Shown piece by piece: positions 1 through 9,758 of a stretch of 64,000 nucleotides of DNA. Under the pieces are notes generated by a model. That model worked only from the letters and a program-made list of their open reading frames with translations. It made no database searches and was not told the origin of the DNA. The DNA comes from Mesobacillus sp. AQ2. Lineage in GTDB: Bacteria > Bacillota > Bacilli > Bacillales > Cytobacillaceae. The DNA lies in contig NZ_CP126080.1 of assembly GCF_030122805.1 (NCBI RefSeq), positions 2,671,001 to 2,735,000 on the forward strand, given 5' to 3'. Both the position numbers and the translations under genes were made by a program. Every line of letters starts with the position of its first letter. Positions within the stretch are counted from its first letter, which is position 1.

Positions 1-1076
1 GTAATTCCTGAGCCGAATATGTCTTCAAATGATACGGTCCATGCTTTAAACCACCCTGCTATCGGAAGGGAATTGAGCCTTGTCAGGATCAATAGCACAC
101 CAACGAGAACATAAGGTGTCCATGCACGAAACATGCTCATGCTGCCGCTTTTATGGGTAACATCCTTGATTTCAAGATTGCCGATCCATTCAGCATCCCA
201 CTTTGATTTTTCTTCAAAATCCCATTCTTCTTCTTTCGATGGCATCAGGAATCCTTTTTTAGCGGCAAAAATGACAATCACCAATCCAACCAGGCCGCCA
301 ATCATTGAAGGGAACTCTGGTCCTAGGATGTTCACGACAATTATATATGGAATCGTCATCGCAAACGAAGCGAACAGTGCAAATTTCCAGACTTTGATTC
401 CTTCCGAGAACGATTTGTTTTTCCCGAAATACCTTGTCATCAGGGCAACAACAAACAATGGTACCAGGGTTCCTGCAATCATATGCAGCAGAGCAACCTT
501 TACAGCAATGAGATCCACGAGGCCAAGGAAATCACTCGTGATGCTTGAGTCTGCGGATAATCCTGTAAAAACGCCTACAAGCATCGGAGTCCCAACTGCA
601 CCAAACGAGACTGGGGTACTCTGGATGACCATACCGGCCACTACCGCCGCCATAGCCGGAAATCCCAGTCCGACCAGTAAAGGTACAGCCACCGCTGCTG
701 GAGTGCCGAATCCTGCGGAGCCTTCAATGAACGAGCCAAACAGCCAGGCAATAATGATAACCTGTATCCTTCTGTCCGCTGAAATATCGGTGAATCCCTG
801 GCGGATTGTTTTTATCCCGCCGCTTTCCTGTAAAGTGTTCAACAGCAAGATCGCTCCAAAAATAATGTAAAGAAGAGTTCCTGCTACAATCAACCCATGA
901 ACTGAGGCAGCACCAACATTGGCACCAGGCACTTTCCATACGAACAAGGCAAGGCCTATGGCCACCAAATATGAAATTGGCATCGCCTTGCTTGCTGGCC
1001 ATCTTAGTCCGACCAGAAAAATACCTACCGCAAGAATCGGCAGCAAGGATAAAAACGCTAACAATCCAGTACTCAC
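1..1076 (-). CDS. lctP: L-lactate/glycolate permease, LctP family (3' end off window)
   Basis: Membrane permease that imports lactate or glycolate with protons. The reading frame starts at GTG 1076 after a GGGAG ribosome binding site and stays open to the left edge, so about 358 of the ~520-560 residues usual for the family are present. Successive hydrophobic helices are seen. The family-typical segment [18 protein letters not shown] lies near residue 110, followed by [16 protein letters not shown]. It sits downstream of glyoxylate-metabolism genes, so glycolate (GlcA role) is as likely a substrate as lactate. Two kinds of palindrome lie just upstream, which suggests separate regulation. Family assignment is firm; the substrate is inferred from context. 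Confidence 0.88.
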   Translation of the reverse strand, partial: MSTGLLAFLSLLPILAVGIFLVGLRWPASKAMPISYLVAIGLALFVWKVPGANVGAASVHGLIVAGTLLYIIFGAILLLNTLQESGGIKTIRQGFTDISADRRIQVIIIAWLFGSFIEGSAGFGTPAAVAVPLLVGLGFPAMAAVVAGMVIQSTPVSFGAVGTPMLVGVFTGLSADSSITSDFLGLVDLIAVKVALLHMIAGTLVPLFVVALMTRYFGKNKSFSEGIKVWKFALFASFAMTIPYIIVVNILGPEFPSMIGGLVGLVIVIFAAKKGFLMPSKEEEWDFEEKSKWDAEWIGNLEIKDVTHKSGSMSMFRAWTPYVLVGVLLILTRLNSLPIAGWFKAWTVSFEDIFGSGI

Positions 1077-1125
1077 AAAACACCATCTCCCTTTTGTTTG
1101 ATAATAAAAAACAATGAATTTTATT

Positions 1126-1177
1126 GTTGCGAATCACGCAACATTGTTATATAACTATAAGATTCATGTTATATAAC
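1126..1177 (-). promoter_or_regulatory. Palindromes upstream of the permease
   Basis: Three dyads lie 50-100 bp before the permease start. One is GTTGCGAATCACGCAAC (1126-1142), with GTTGC and GCAAC arms around seven bases. The others are two copies of the self-complementary GTTATATAAC (1146-1155 and 1168-1177), 22 bp start to start, about two helical turns. This layout fits cooperative binding by a dimeric regulator, probably the neighbouring IclR or GntR protein. The assignment is inference. Confidence 0.5.
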
Positions 1178-1181
1178 ACCT

Positions 1182-1199
1182 ATTTCTTATTATACAAAC
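1182..1199 (-). promoter_or_regulatory. Degenerate GTTTC-N7-GAAAC operator before lctP
   Basis: ATTTCTTATTATACAAAC resembles the perfect dyad GTTTCTTATTACGAAAC found before malate synthase, with one extra base and a weakened right arm. It is probably a weaker site for the same cluster regulator. Confidence 0.4.
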
Positions 1200-1419
1200 A
1201 ATCCAGTCCGAATTTCAACAATTTTAAGAAAATTTAGATTATTATATTAATAAAAGGATTTTTTTGCCTTTATAAATTAACAGGTCTCAATTGCATATAA
1301 AGCTGGGAAACAGATGTTTTTGTCAAAGATTAAATATTTTTTGAAGTTAAATGGTATGGATGATTTTTCAAAAGAACAGCAGGTTAAATGCGGGTTGGGT
1401 TTTATATCTAAAAAAAACA

Positions 1420-1457
1420 AAAAAATTTGCCCGATATAACATCGAACAAATTTTTTG
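1420..1457 (-). terminator. Terminator after the iclR-type gene
   Basis: An A/T-rich hairpin has arms AAAAAATTTG and CAAATTTTTT and an inner CGAT/ATCG pair. It lies directly after the IclR stop codon and ends in a T run when read on the minus strand. Confidence 0.65.
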
Positions 1458-1464
1458 ACTCTTC

Positions 1465-2247
1465 TTAATTAAGTTGATTTGGTTTTGAGTAGCCAAGTCG
1501 TGAAGAAATCCTCAGCCCCACATTGACCATCTTCTTTTTCAGCTGCTCAAGTCTTTCCTCGGTCATCCGGATTGATGGTCCTGAAATACTGACAGCAGCA
1601 ACAACTTTTCCAAGATGGTCGAAAATAGGGACGGCAATACAGGTGATTCCACTTTCATTCTCTTCAAGGTCAAGAGCATATCCCGCTTTTTTTACCCGGA
1701 TCAACTCCTCGAACAAGACATTTTTTTCAGTAATGGTCTTATCTGTGTGTATTGGCAGGCCTTTACGGTCAATGATTTCCTGGACGATGGCAGTTGGCTG
1801 ATAAGCAAGAATCGCTTTTCCTACGGATGTACAGTGCATAGGAGCACGCTTTCCAACCTTTGAATGCATCCTTAATGTCTCAGTTCCTTCCAGTTTCTCA
1901 ATATAAACGACCTCTCCCTGATCATATACGACAAGATGGATGACTTCATTAGTCTCATTCTCCAGCTCCTGGAGGAATGGTCTAGCTTCTGCTCTCAAAT
2001 CGATTGAATCAAGCAGTTTAGAGCTGATTTCCAGAAATTTATACCCCAGTTTATAACGGCCTGTTGACTCGTCTTGTTCAATATAACCATATTGAGCAAG
2101 AGTTGAAAGTATTCTGTAAACAGAGCTTTTATTAATATCTATTTGTTTTGAAATCTCTGTTACTCCTAATCCGCCCTTTTTCAAACTGACCAACTGGATG
2201 ATATCAAGTGCACGGCTGACTGATTTAACAACATTTTCCCTTTCCAC
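1465..2247 (-). CDS. IclR-family transcriptional regulator
   Basis: A 260-residue repressor or activator with the standard IclR layout. An N-terminal winged helix-turn-helix (about residues 8-70; VTEISKQIDINKSSVYRILS) is followed by a GAF-like effector domain with the typical HCTSVGKAILA segment and a C-terminal IAVPIFDHLGKVVAAVSISG strand. The start is GTG 2247, preceded by GAGGTGAGGG. It follows the FAH-fold gene by 48 bp in the same operon. IclR proteins often sense glyoxylate, pyruvate or aromatic acids, so this is the prime candidate to bind the GTTTC-N7-GAAAC dyads of this cluster. Family is certain; effector and sites are inferred. Confidence 0.9.
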   Translation of the reverse strand: MERENVVKSVSRALDIIQLVSLKKGGLGVTEISKQIDINKSSVYRILSTLAQYGYIEQDESTGRYKLGYKFLEISSKLLDSIDLRAEARPFLQELENETNEVIHLVVYDQGEVVYIEKLEGTETLRMHSKVGKRAPMHCTSVGKAILAYQPTAIVQEIIDRKGLPIHTDKTITEKNVLFEELIRVKKAGYALDLEENESGITCIAVPIFDHLGKVVAAVSISGPSIRMTEERLEQLKKKMVNVGLRISSRLGYSKPNQLN

Positions 2248-2295
2248 TTTCCCTCACCTCATGTACTGCTGCCCCTTGATTAGTTTGCGGTGTTG

Positions 2296-3075
2296 TCAGC
2301 TGGCAGTTGTTTTTTCCTTGACAGCTGTAAAAACATTCTTAAGCGTTCCTATCTCATCAATCTGACACTCAATTACATCTTCTGAGCCCACTAGCTCTGC
2401 ACCTACTGGACTGCCTGTAAGGATGACATCCCCGGGTTTAAGCGTCATGACCTTTGTCAAATAAGAAATCATTTTGCGGATTGGAATGATCATCAACTCA
2501 GCAGGGCTGTTTTGTTTTTCAACACCGTTTAAATTTGCCTTTACATTTACTTTGAAAGGGTCGAGTTCAGTTTCGATTACTGGTCCAAGTGGTGTAAAGG
2601 TATCAAAGGATTTGCCGATTGTCCAATGTCCATCCTGGTGGAAAAAGCTTGGTGCTGTGACATCGTTGCCGATCGTATAACCAAACACATAGTCTAAAAC
2701 TTCCGATTCTGAAATATTCCTTGCTTCTTTCCCAATCACGACGGCAAGTTCAGATTCAAATTTAACTTGTTCTGTTCCTTCAGGTATGATGATTTCTTCT
2801 TCAGTCCCGATAACAGAAGATACAGGTTTAAAGAAAAACACAGGAATCTCCGGAAGTTCAGATGGGAGATCCTCCTTTTTCGCAACAAAATTGGCGCCGA
2901 TTCCAATTATTTGGTTTGGAACAAGAGGGGCAAGGAACTTAACCTCTTCAGCTGAAAAGACTTCTCCTGAATAATCCCAGCTACCCAACATATCTCCTGA
3001 AATGCCCTTGATGCCTTCATCCGTAACGACACCTGAATACTCCTTTGTATCAACTGTAAATCTAGCGAATTTCAT
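2296..3075 (-). CDS. Fumarylacetoacetate hydrolase (FAH) family protein
   Basis: A 259-residue protein of the FAH superfamily, whose members are hydrolases, decarboxylases or isomerases of oxo-acids such as acylpyruvate or 2-hydroxyhepta-2,4-diene-1,7-dioate. The metal-binding signature is visible as KFESELAVVIGK (E-x-E pair) and GYTIGNDVTA (aspartate), followed by GKSFDTFTPLGP and a C-terminal MTLKPGDVILTGSPVG. An AGGAG-type site precedes ATG 3075. It is followed by the IclR gene. In a glycolate cluster an oxaloacetate decarboxylase or acylpyruvase role in draining C4 acids is plausible, but the exact reaction cannot be read from sequence. Confidence 0.85.
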   Translation of the reverse strand: MKFARFTVDTKEYSGVVTDEGIKGISGDMLGSWDYSGEVFSAEEVKFLAPLVPNQIIGIGANFVAKKEDLPSELPEIPVFFFKPVSSVIGTEEEIIIPEGTEQVKFESELAVVIGKEARNISESEVLDYVFGYTIGNDVTAPSFFHQDGHWTIGKSFDTFTPLGPVIETELDPFKVNVKANLNGVEKQNSPAELMIIPIRKMISYLTKVMTLKPGDVILTGSPVGAELVGSEDVIECQIDEIGTLKNVFTAVKEKTTAS

Positions 3076-3143
3076 CCTTTTGCTCCTCTCAGACTCTAAG
3101 GTTCATTAGAGTTATCTATGCAGTTTATGGTTTATTGCATGTT

Positions 3144-3160
3144 TATTTAAAATAAGAAAC
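3144..3160 (-). promoter_or_regulatory. Half-conserved operator before the FAH gene
   Basis: On the minus strand GTTTCTTATTTTAAAT keeps the left arm and core of GTTTCTTATTACGAAAC but has lost most of the right arm. It lies ~70 bp before the FAH-family start, a suitable position for a regulatory site. Confidence 0.35.
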
Positions 3161-3235
3161 TATTTTTCTTGACCTGTTTTTTACATATGGAACAGGGGCA
3201 CTCTTATCTGGATAGAATGCCCCAGTTGAAATAGA

Positions 3236-5416
3236 TTAGTTTTTCACAGCATACTTTGCTTTAGCTTCCTGCCGGCGGCGATGGAGGATTGGCTCTGTAT
3301 ATCCATTTGGCTGTTCAAACCCGCGAAACACAAGGTCGCATGCGGCCTGGAAAGCAACCGAGTTGTCAAAGTCCTCTGCCATTGGGCGGTAGGAAGGATC
3401 CAGCTCATTTTGCTTGTCAACGACTTTTGCCATACGTTGTAAAGTCTCAAGTACTTGATCTTTAGTGCAAACTCCATGATGAAGCCAGTTTGCCATATGC
3501 TGGCTGGAAATCCTTAATGTTGCCCTGTCCTCCATCAATCCTACATCATTGATGTCAGGAACTTTGGAGCAGCCAATTCCTGACTCCACCCAGCGGACCA
3601 CATAACCGAGGATTCCCTGTGCGTTATTATCCAGCTCTTCCTGGATTTCCTCTTCCTTCCATTGAGGATTGTCAGCGACAGGGATTTGCAGGATATCATC
3701 ACGGTAATCCTTTGATTCGCCTGCCAGCTGGTCCTGGACTTCAAATACATCCACCTGATGGTAGTGAAGCGCGTGTAAAGTCGCAGCTGTTGGAGATGGC
3801 ACCCATGCAGTATTGGCTCCCGCCTTTAAGTGGCCAATCTTTTGCTCAAGCATTGGTCCCATCAAATCAGGCATCGCCCACATCCCTTTACCGATTTGCG
3901 CATGTTCTTGGAAACCAACATCAAGTCCCGTTGCAACATTGGACTTTTCATAAGCCTGAAGCCAAACGGATGATTTCATATCATTTTTGCGGACCATTGG
4001 ACCAGCTTCCATTGAAGTATGCATCTCATCGCCAGTACGGTCGAGGAATCCAGTGTTGATGAATACGACCCTGTCTTTCACTTCACGGATACAAGCCTTA
4101 AGGTTTAGACTTGTACGGCGTTCTTCATCCATTACTCCGATTTTAAGAGTATTGCGTTCAAGACCGACTAAATCCTCTGTCCGGTCGAACAACTCATTGG
4201 CAAACGCAACTTCCCTTGAGCCATGCATTTTAGGTTTTACAATATAGACTGAACCCTTGGAGGAATTCTGGTATTTTGTATTTCCAATTACGGAATGTTT
4301 AGCGATCAAGCTAGTAAAGACCGTATCGAGGATACCTTCTGGAACTTCATTTCCTTCGGCATCAAGGACAGCATTGCTTGTCATCAAGTGGCCCACATTG
4401 CGAACGAACATAAGTGAGCGGCCTTTAAGGGTAAATTCCTCCCCATTAGGAGCTGAGTACTGGCGGTCAGGATTCATCGTCCTGGTCATGCTGCGGCCAT
4501 TCTTGTTGAATGTCGCGGAAAGATCACCCTTTTGCAATCCCAGCCAGCTGCGATAAACGACAACTTTGTCCTCAGCATCAACCGCTGCGACAGAATCCTC
4601 GCAGTCCATGATTGTTGTCAGTGCTGCTTCAAGCAGGATATCTTTTACCCCGGCTTTATCAGTCTTGCCAATCGGATGTTCCTGATCGATCTGGATTTCA
4701 AAATGCAAACGGTTATTTTTCAGCAATACAGCCTTTGGTGCATCAGCATCTCCCTGGTAACCTGCCAGCTTTTCCTCTTCCTTTAAGCCAGTTCTGGTAC
4801 CGCCAGAAAGTGTAACAGCCAGCTTTCCATCAACAACGGCATATTTCTCTGCATCTTTATGGGACCCCTCCGCTAATGAGGCAGCCTTGTCAAGAAAATC
4901 CCTGCCATAAGCGATAACTTTATCACCGCGTACCGGATTGTAGCCAAGACCTTTTTCTGCTCCATTTTCTTCACTGATGGCATCTGTGCCATAAAGCGCA
5001 TCATACAGACTTCCCCAGCGTGCATTTGCCGCATTGATCGCATAGCGTGCGTTATTGACTGGGACGACCAGCTGCGGACCTGCCTGCAAAGCAACCTCTT
5101 CATCAACAGCTTCTGTAGTGACCTGGTAATCTTCCGTTTCCGGCTCCAGGTAACCGATTTCATTTAGGAACGACTTATATTTTTCAAAATCGAAATCTCC
5201 GTTGTTTTCCCTATGCCATGAATTCAGTTTTTCCTGGATTTCGTCGCGGACCTTCAAAAGCTCCCTGTTTCTTGGGGCCAGTTCCTGGACCAGACTGCCC
5301 AATCCGGACCAGAACTGTTCCTGATCCACCCCTGTTCCCGGAAGAACCTCGGAATTGATAAATTCATATAGTTCTACTGCTACCTGTAAGTTGCCCGCTT
5401 TTACATAGTCTGCCAT
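3236..5416 (-). CDS. glcB: Malate synthase G
   Basis: Condenses glyoxylate with acetyl-CoA to malate. The 726-residue length matches the G form (about 723), not the shorter A form. Family segments seen are [19 protein letters not shown] (Mg/glyoxylate site, near residue 275), [19 protein letters not shown] and, near residue 630, [20 protein letters not shown], which carries the catalytic aspartate of the family. ATG 5416 is preceded by a GGAGG-type site. It stands between glcD and the FAH gene with its own upstream dyad, so it can be transcribed separately. It uses the glyoxylate made by GlcDEF. No isocitrate lyase gene is present in the window. Confidence 0.97.
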   Translation of the reverse strand: MADYVKAGNLQVAVELYEFINSEVLPGTGVDQEQFWSGLGSLVQELAPRNRELLKVRDEIQEKLNSWHRENNGDFDFEKYKSFLNEIGYLEPETEDYQVTTEAVDEEVALQAGPQLVVPVNNARYAINAANARWGSLYDALYGTDAISEENGAEKGLGYNPVRGDKVIAYGRDFLDKAASLAEGSHKDAEKYAVVDGKLAVTLSGGTRTGLKEEEKLAGYQGDADAPKAVLLKNNRLHFEIQIDQEHPIGKTDKAGVKDILLEAALTTIMDCEDSVAAVDAEDKVVVYRSWLGLQKGDLSATFNKNGRSMTRTMNPDRQYSAPNGEEFTLKGRSLMFVRNVGHLMTSNAVLDAEGNEVPEGILDTVFTSLIAKHSVIGNTKYQNSSKGSVYIVKPKMHGSREVAFANELFDRTEDLVGLERNTLKIGVMDEERRTSLNLKACIREVKDRVVFINTGFLDRTGDEMHTSMEAGPMVRKNDMKSSVWLQAYEKSNVATGLDVGFQEHAQIGKGMWAMPDLMGPMLEQKIGHLKAGANTAWVPSPTAATLHALHYHQVDVFEVQDQLAGESKDYRDDILQIPVADNPQWKEEEIQEELDNNAQGILGYVVRWVESGIGCSKVPDINDVGLMEDRATLRISSQHMANWLHHGVCTKDQVLETLQRMAKVVDKQNELDPSYRPMAEDFDNSVAFQAACDLVFRGFEQPNGYTEPILHRRRQEAKAKYAVKN

Positions 5417-5440
5417 GCGAATACTTTCCTCCCTTTACCT

Positions 5441-5475
5441 TTTCGTTAATAAGTATTTGTTTCTTATTACGAAAC
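5441..5475 (-). promoter_or_regulatory. Operator dyad before malate synthase G
   Basis: The perfect 17-bp dyad GTTTCTTATTACGAAAC (5459-5475) overlaps a second inverted copy, TTTCGTTAATAAG at 5441-5453, giving nested palindromes 25-60 bp before the glcB start. An exact GTTTC-N7-GAAAC twin lies before glcE, which supports a shared regulator. Confidence 0.6.
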
Positions 5476-5560
5476 GCTGTTTCAAAATTTCTTTAAAAAA
5501 ATCATATCATGAATTTCGGTTGCATTTCAAATATTTTATCCCTTTTGATTATTCTGATTT

Positions 5561-7030
5561 TTATTGAGATGAAGCCGCGGCAATTTCCTTTTTCACCTCG
5601 ACACAACGTCCAGGAGATGGGAAGAGTTTTCCAGCATTCAAGAGATTTTTAGGGTTGAATACCTGCCTGATTTCTGTTTGTGCATGGATTTCCTCGTCAT
5701 TGAACACAAACCGCATTTCTTCCCTTTTCTCTATTCCAACTCCATGTTCACCGGTTATCGTTCCGCCGACATCTGCACAAACCTTCAGACACATGCTTCC
5801 GGCTTCCAGCGCTCTTTCGGATTCCCCCGGCTTTCTCGCATCAAACAGAACGAGTGGGTGCAGGTTCCCATCCCCGGCATGAAAGATATTGGCGATCCTC
5901 AGCCCAAATTCTTCGCTTATTTCATTGATCCGCTTTAAAACCTCAGGGAGCCTGCTTCTTGGGATAACGCCATCCTGTACTAAATAATCAGGTGATATTG
6001 CGCCCATCGCTCCAAAACCCGTTTTCCGGTTGGCCCACCATCTTGCTCTTTCCTGTTCACTCTGGGCTGCTTTTACTTCGCGGACATTATTGTTATTGCA
6101 TACCTCAAGAATCTGGTTGATCTGTTCATCGAGGCCAGCGGCAATTCCATCCACTTCGATCAGGAGCACAGCCTCTATGTCCTTTGGATGCCCTACAGGA
6201 AAAGCGGCTGCCTCCACGCCTTCAATCGCCGTTTGATCCATCATCTCCAGTGCAGCAGGGACAATTCCAGCTGAAATAATATCTGATACAGCTTTGCTGC
6301 CATCTGCTACTTTATCAAAGTAGGCAAGCACGGTTTGCTTTCCTTCTGGATTCTTCAATATCCTTACAGTTATTTTTGTAACAATCCCCAATGTGCCTTC
6401 GGAACCAGTCAATAATCCAAGCAGGTCGTAGCCCGGCAGATCCGGGATACCATCTTTTCCGATTTCTATAATATCCCCATTTGGCAGGACAACCTCAAGT
6501 CCGAGAATATGGTTCGTCGTAACACCATATTTCAGGCAATGCGCTCCCCCAGCGTTCTCGGCCACATTCCCGCCGATCGTACAGCAATACTGGCTCGATG
6601 GATCCGGAGCATAATAATATCCCTTATCTGAAATGGAGTTGGTAAGTTTAAGGTTGACAAATCCTGGTTCCACCACTGCACGTCTGTTTTCAAAATCAAC
6701 ACTCAGGAGTTTTTTCATCCGGACCATGCTGATGATTACCTCTCCGTTCAAAGGAATTGCTCCTCCGCTCAGACCCGTTCCTGCCCCTCTTGCTAAAAAT
6801 GGCAGTTCACTTTCATGACAGTATTTAACGATGGCAGCAACTTCAGCTGTATTCTTCGGGAAAACGACAACCCTTGGCAGATGCTTATGGATGGTGAAAC
6901 CGTCACAGTCATAGGCAAGAAGATCTTCCTTTTCATAGAGAACGGACTTGCGGACAGGATCATAACCGACGATTTTAGCTAGATTCAGGACATGAGGGTC
7001 CTTCGATTGAATACCTTTCTTTGCCATCAT
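5561..7030 (-). CDS. glcD: Glycolate oxidase subunit GlcD (FAD-linked)
   Basis: FAD-binding catalytic subunit of the GlcDEF enzyme, which oxidises glycolate to glyoxylate. It has 489 residues with a PCMH-type FAD domain first (FLARGAGTGLSGGAIPL near residue 80, GGNVAENAGG, LTGSEGTLGIVTKIT). The FAD-oxidase C-terminal domain follows, with NIFHAGDGNLHPLV and TGEHGVGIEKREEM. The start codon overlaps the glcF stop (ATGA), with GGAGG inside the end of glcF, so the two are translationally coupled. B. subtilis GlcD is the closest relative I can name. D-lactate dehydrogenases share this fold, but the adjacent glcF and glcE settle the call. Confidence 0.95.
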   Translation of the reverse strand: MMAKKGIQSKDPHVLNLAKIVGYDPVRKSVLYEKEDLLAYDCDGFTIHKHLPRVVVFPKNTAEVAAIVKYCHESELPFLARGAGTGLSGGAIPLNGEVIISMVRMKKLLSVDFENRRAVVEPGFVNLKLTNSISDKGYYYAPDPSSQYCCTIGGNVAENAGGAHCLKYGVTTNHILGLEVVLPNGDIIEIGKDGIPDLPGYDLLGLLTGSEGTLGIVTKITVRILKNPEGKQTVLAYFDKVADGSKAVSDIISAGIVPAALEMMDQTAIEGVEAAAFPVGHPKDIEAVLLIEVDGIAAGLDEQINQILEVCNNNNVREVKAAQSEQERARWWANRKTGFGAMGAISPDYLVQDGVIPRSRLPEVLKRINEISEEFGLRIANIFHAGDGNLHPLVLFDARKPGESERALEAGSMCLKVCADVGGTITGEHGVGIEKREEMRFVFNDEEIHAQTEIRQVFNPKNLLNAGKLFPSPGRCVEVKKEIAAASSQ

Positions 7031-8385
7031 TCACCCTCCTTCTGGCTATCTTCTTTTTGATAAGCCCAATCAAGCAGCTGAATCGTATGGACAACCTTTT
7101 GATTTCTTCCGTGCTTCTCGACTCCGATTGCCATCTGAAGCATGCATCCCGGATTCCCCATCGAAATCATCTCAACATCTTCCGGGACATTTTCCATTTT
7201 ACTTTCAAGGACAGCACCGGCCATATCAGGGTTTGTGATGTTATAGATTCCCGCACTGCCGCAGCAGCGGTCAGAGTTAGGCATATGCACCATTTCCACT
7301 CCAGGGATATTCAAAAGAAGATCCCGCGGTTCCTGTCTTATTCCCTGTCCATGTGCCAGGTGGCAAGCATCATGATAGGTCATCCTGACGTTCATCGCTG
7401 CTTTTGGCTTTTCATATCCAGTGTCATGAAGATATTTAGAAATGTCTTCAACCTTCTTGGAGAACTCCAACGCCCTGTCATGCCACTCGGGATCGTCGCG
7501 GAACAATTCATGGTACTCCTTTAGCATGCTTCCGCATCCCGCTGCGTTAACAATGACTTTATCAGCATCCTTGAATGCTTCAATATTTTTCCTGGCAAGC
7601 TTCCTGCCTGTTTCCCTGTCACCAGCATGGACATGCAGTGCCCCGCAGCATGTTTGATTCCTCGGAATGATGACATCGTTGCCATTTCGGGTCAATACAT
7701 TTATGGTTGCTTCATTGACATCACTGAACATGACGTCCATTACGCAGCCAGTCAGCATCGCTACTTCATTTTTTGTTTCTGTTTTCGCCTTGATCACATC
7801 GACATTCTGATATTTTTTGCGTACAGGTTCATGTACCTCCGGCATGATTGCTTCCATTTCCACAAGGTGTTTCGGCATGATGTTGATCAGCCCCGTTTTC
7901 CTGACTGCCTTCTGAATGCCGCTCTTTTGGTAAAATTTCAGCAGGCTGCCCAAGGAATTAAGGCGATTTTGATGCGGGAACAACTCTTGAAGGAACAGTT
8001 TGTTTACTGCACCCTTCCAGCCTGTCAGCGGCATCGCCTGGCGAATTTGTCCGCGGGCTTCTTCAATCAGGCCACCGACATTGACATCGGCAGGACAGGC
8101 AGTTGTACAGGCACGACAATCGAGACAGGCGAACACAGGATCCATGAACTGCTCATTTACCGAGAGTTTGCCTTCTGCAACCGACTTGATCAAATGGACC
8201 CTTCCTCGCGGAGAATGCTGTTCCTGACCCGTAAGTTCATAGGTTGGGCAAGATTCTAGACACATGCCGCAATGGACACAGTCGGCCCATTTATTTTCAT
8301 CTGGAAGGTCGCTCCAGAGGTAATTGCCTAAAGTCTTGGAACTGCAAGCAGGCTCTTGCTTTAAATCTATCTCTCGTAAACTCAC
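7027..8385 (-). CDS. glcF: Glycolate oxidase iron-sulfur subunit GlcF
   Basis: A 452-residue electron-transfer subunit. Two ferredoxin-type clusters are visible near the N-terminus, CVHCGMCLESCP and CLDCRACTTACP, each with the CxxCxxC-x3-C layout of a [4Fe-4S] site. Two cysteine-rich CCG domains follow (TCCGALHVHAG and RCCGSAGIYN), which is the standard GlcF order. The start is GTG 8385 behind GGGGGATATAATT and lies 3 bp after the glcE stop. Electrons from GlcD and GlcE pass through it, probably to the membrane quinone pool. Confidence 0.95.
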   Translation of the reverse strand: MSLREIDLKQEPACSSKTLGNYLWSDLPDENKWADCVHCGMCLESCPTYELTGQEQHSPRGRVHLIKSVAEGKLSVNEQFMDPVFACLDCRACTTACPADVNVGGLIEEARGQIRQAMPLTGWKGAVNKLFLQELFPHQNRLNSLGSLLKFYQKSGIQKAVRKTGLINIMPKHLVEMEAIMPEVHEPVRKKYQNVDVIKAKTETKNEVAMLTGCVMDVMFSDVNEATINVLTRNGNDVIIPRNQTCCGALHVHAGDRETGRKLARKNIEAFKDADKVIVNAAGCGSMLKEYHELFRDDPEWHDRALEFSKKVEDISKYLHDTGYEKPKAAMNVRMTYHDACHLAHGQGIRQEPRDLLLNIPGVEMVHMPNSDRCCGSAGIYNITNPDMAGAVLESKMENVPEDVEMISMGNPGCMLQMAIGVEKHGRNQKVVHTIQLLDWAYQKEDSQKEGE

Positions 8386-8387
8386 AA

Positions 8388-9713
8388 TTATATCCCCCCA
8401 ACAAAACGTCCAGGATTCAGGACTCGATTTGGATCAATCTTTGTTTTGATTCCATCCAGAATGAACTGGTGTGCCTGCTTTTCTCCCCATACATTTACCA
8501 TTTTGCGCTGTTCAAGGGGTAAATGCCTGACTACAGCATAACCGCTAAGTTCTTCAGCTTTGCTTCTTAAAGGATGGATTGCAGAATTAATGTCTGCCTC
8601 TGCTCCCTTCAGTACCAACTGGCTTATTCCATGACCAAGACCGCCATGCGCTTCTATGAGCAGATTATGGGAATCCTGTACCACCTGACATTCCTGCAAT
8701 ATTTTGATTACATTCATATTCACAGTGCCGATCTTCAATATTGCTTCTGTTTGTTTTTCAGTATTACTAACAGCAGCATTTGGCACGAATCCATAAAATT
8801 CATTCCAGAATGATCTTGCCTCTTCATTCCGAAGGATGTCCAGACTGGACTCAGATGGCTTATGCTTCTGGATAAAATCTTCCTGATACATCACGGAGCT
8901 TTCCACATCTTCGAGACTGACTGCCATGGTGTAAACCTTTTCATTTAAGAGTTTTGCTGATAATGAGGGATTGATCAGCTCCAGGGCAACTGGTTCAATT
9001 ACCGTATCCAGCAGTTTTACAGCAAAAGTCCTTGCATCTTCCAGACTTTCTTGACGAAATTTAAGAAGTACCAGGCTTTCGTATTTTGCCACAGGACGAA
9101 GCTTCAAGGTGATTTCGGAAATCACTCCAAGAGTGCCCATTGCCCCGATAAACAATTTGTTCATATCATAGCCTGCAACATTCTTTACAACCTTTCCTCC
9201 TGAGCGGATGACAGTACCGTCTGGATAAACAATCCGGAGTCCGATGACTGCATCACGCGCCGACCCATAGCCAAGCCGTTTGGGTCCGCTGTCATTGGCA
9301 GAAATTATACCGCCAATTGTCGCATAGGCAGGCAAGAATGGATCAAGTGCGATTTTTTGGTTAAAATCCAGCAAATAATCCTGGATTTCTTTAAAGGTGG
9401 TACCCGGTTTAACTGTAAGTGTCATATCCCCGGGAACATGCTCGACGATTCCTTTACAATTGGACAGTGACAGAAGGATATCTGCACTTTCAGTTGTTCC
9501 CCCGTATCCTTTTTTTGTCCCTCCGCCAATGACATTCACGGTTTTATTTGTCTCATTGGCATATTTTAATAGACTTGCGATTTCCTTTTCGGTATTCGGA
9601 AATACTGTCAACACCCCTCCATTGCCAAAAGGTTGCTTTCCGTCTCCTCCTTCCGATATCTGAGTTTCAGGAAAAACAGCTTTTATCTCCGTTAAAAGCT
9701 CTGCGGTAATCAT
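8388..9713 (-). CDS. glcE: Glycolate oxidase FAD-binding subunit GlcE
   Basis: A 441-residue FAD-binding subunit with a PCMH domain (VIGGGTKKGYGG near residue 60, then GSARDAVIGLRIVYPDG and GKVVKNVAGYDMNKLFIGA). A C-terminal region with GRFVGGI at the very end is typical of GlcE. It is the first gene of the glcEFD run, so the order differs from the E. coli glcDEF order. ATG 9713 has GGAGG ten bases upstream. A perfect 17-bp dyad lies just before it. Confidence 0.93.
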   Translation of the reverse strand: MITAELLTEIKAVFPETQISEGGDGKQPFGNGGVLTVFPNTEKEIASLLKYANETNKTVNVIGGGTKKGYGGTTESADILLSLSNCKGIVEHVPGDMTLTVKPGTTFKEIQDYLLDFNQKIALDPFLPAYATIGGIISANDSGPKRLGYGSARDAVIGLRIVYPDGTVIRSGGKVVKNVAGYDMNKLFIGAMGTLGVISEITLKLRPVAKYESLVLLKFRQESLEDARTFAVKLLDTVIEPVALELINPSLSAKLLNEKVYTMAVSLEDVESSVMYQEDFIQKHKPSESSLDILRNEEARSFWNEFYGFVPNAAVSNTEKQTEAILKIGTVNMNVIKILQECQVVQDSHNLLIEAHGGLGHGISQLVLKGAEADINSAIHPLRSKAEELSGYAVVRHLPLEQRKMVNVWGEKQAHQFILDGIKTKIDPNRVLNPGRFVGGI

Positions 9714-9728
9714 GGCAGCCCTCCAACT

Positions 9729-9745
9729 GTTTCTGAGTAAGAAAC
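9729..9745 (-). promoter_or_regulatory. Perfect operator dyad before glcE
   Basis: GTTTCTGAGTAAGAAAC has GTTTC and GAAAC arms around seven bases, and even GTTTCT/AGAAAC. It lies 16 bp before the glcE start and 14 bp after the GntR stop, so a bound protein would block transcription into glcEFD. Confidence 0.6.
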
Positions 9746-9758
9746 AAAATTTGTTTTT

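Noticed and set aside
133..870. Plus-strand open frame of 245 codons
   Set aside because: It lies antisense to the LctP-type permease, whose minus frame carries clear family motifs; no ribosome binding site.
724..1137. Minus-strand 137-codon frame
   Set aside because: Out of frame with the permease and without family similarity; the real permease frame starts at GTG 1076.
3619..4059. Plus-strand frame inside malate synthase G
   Set aside because: Antisense shadow of a strongly conserved gene.
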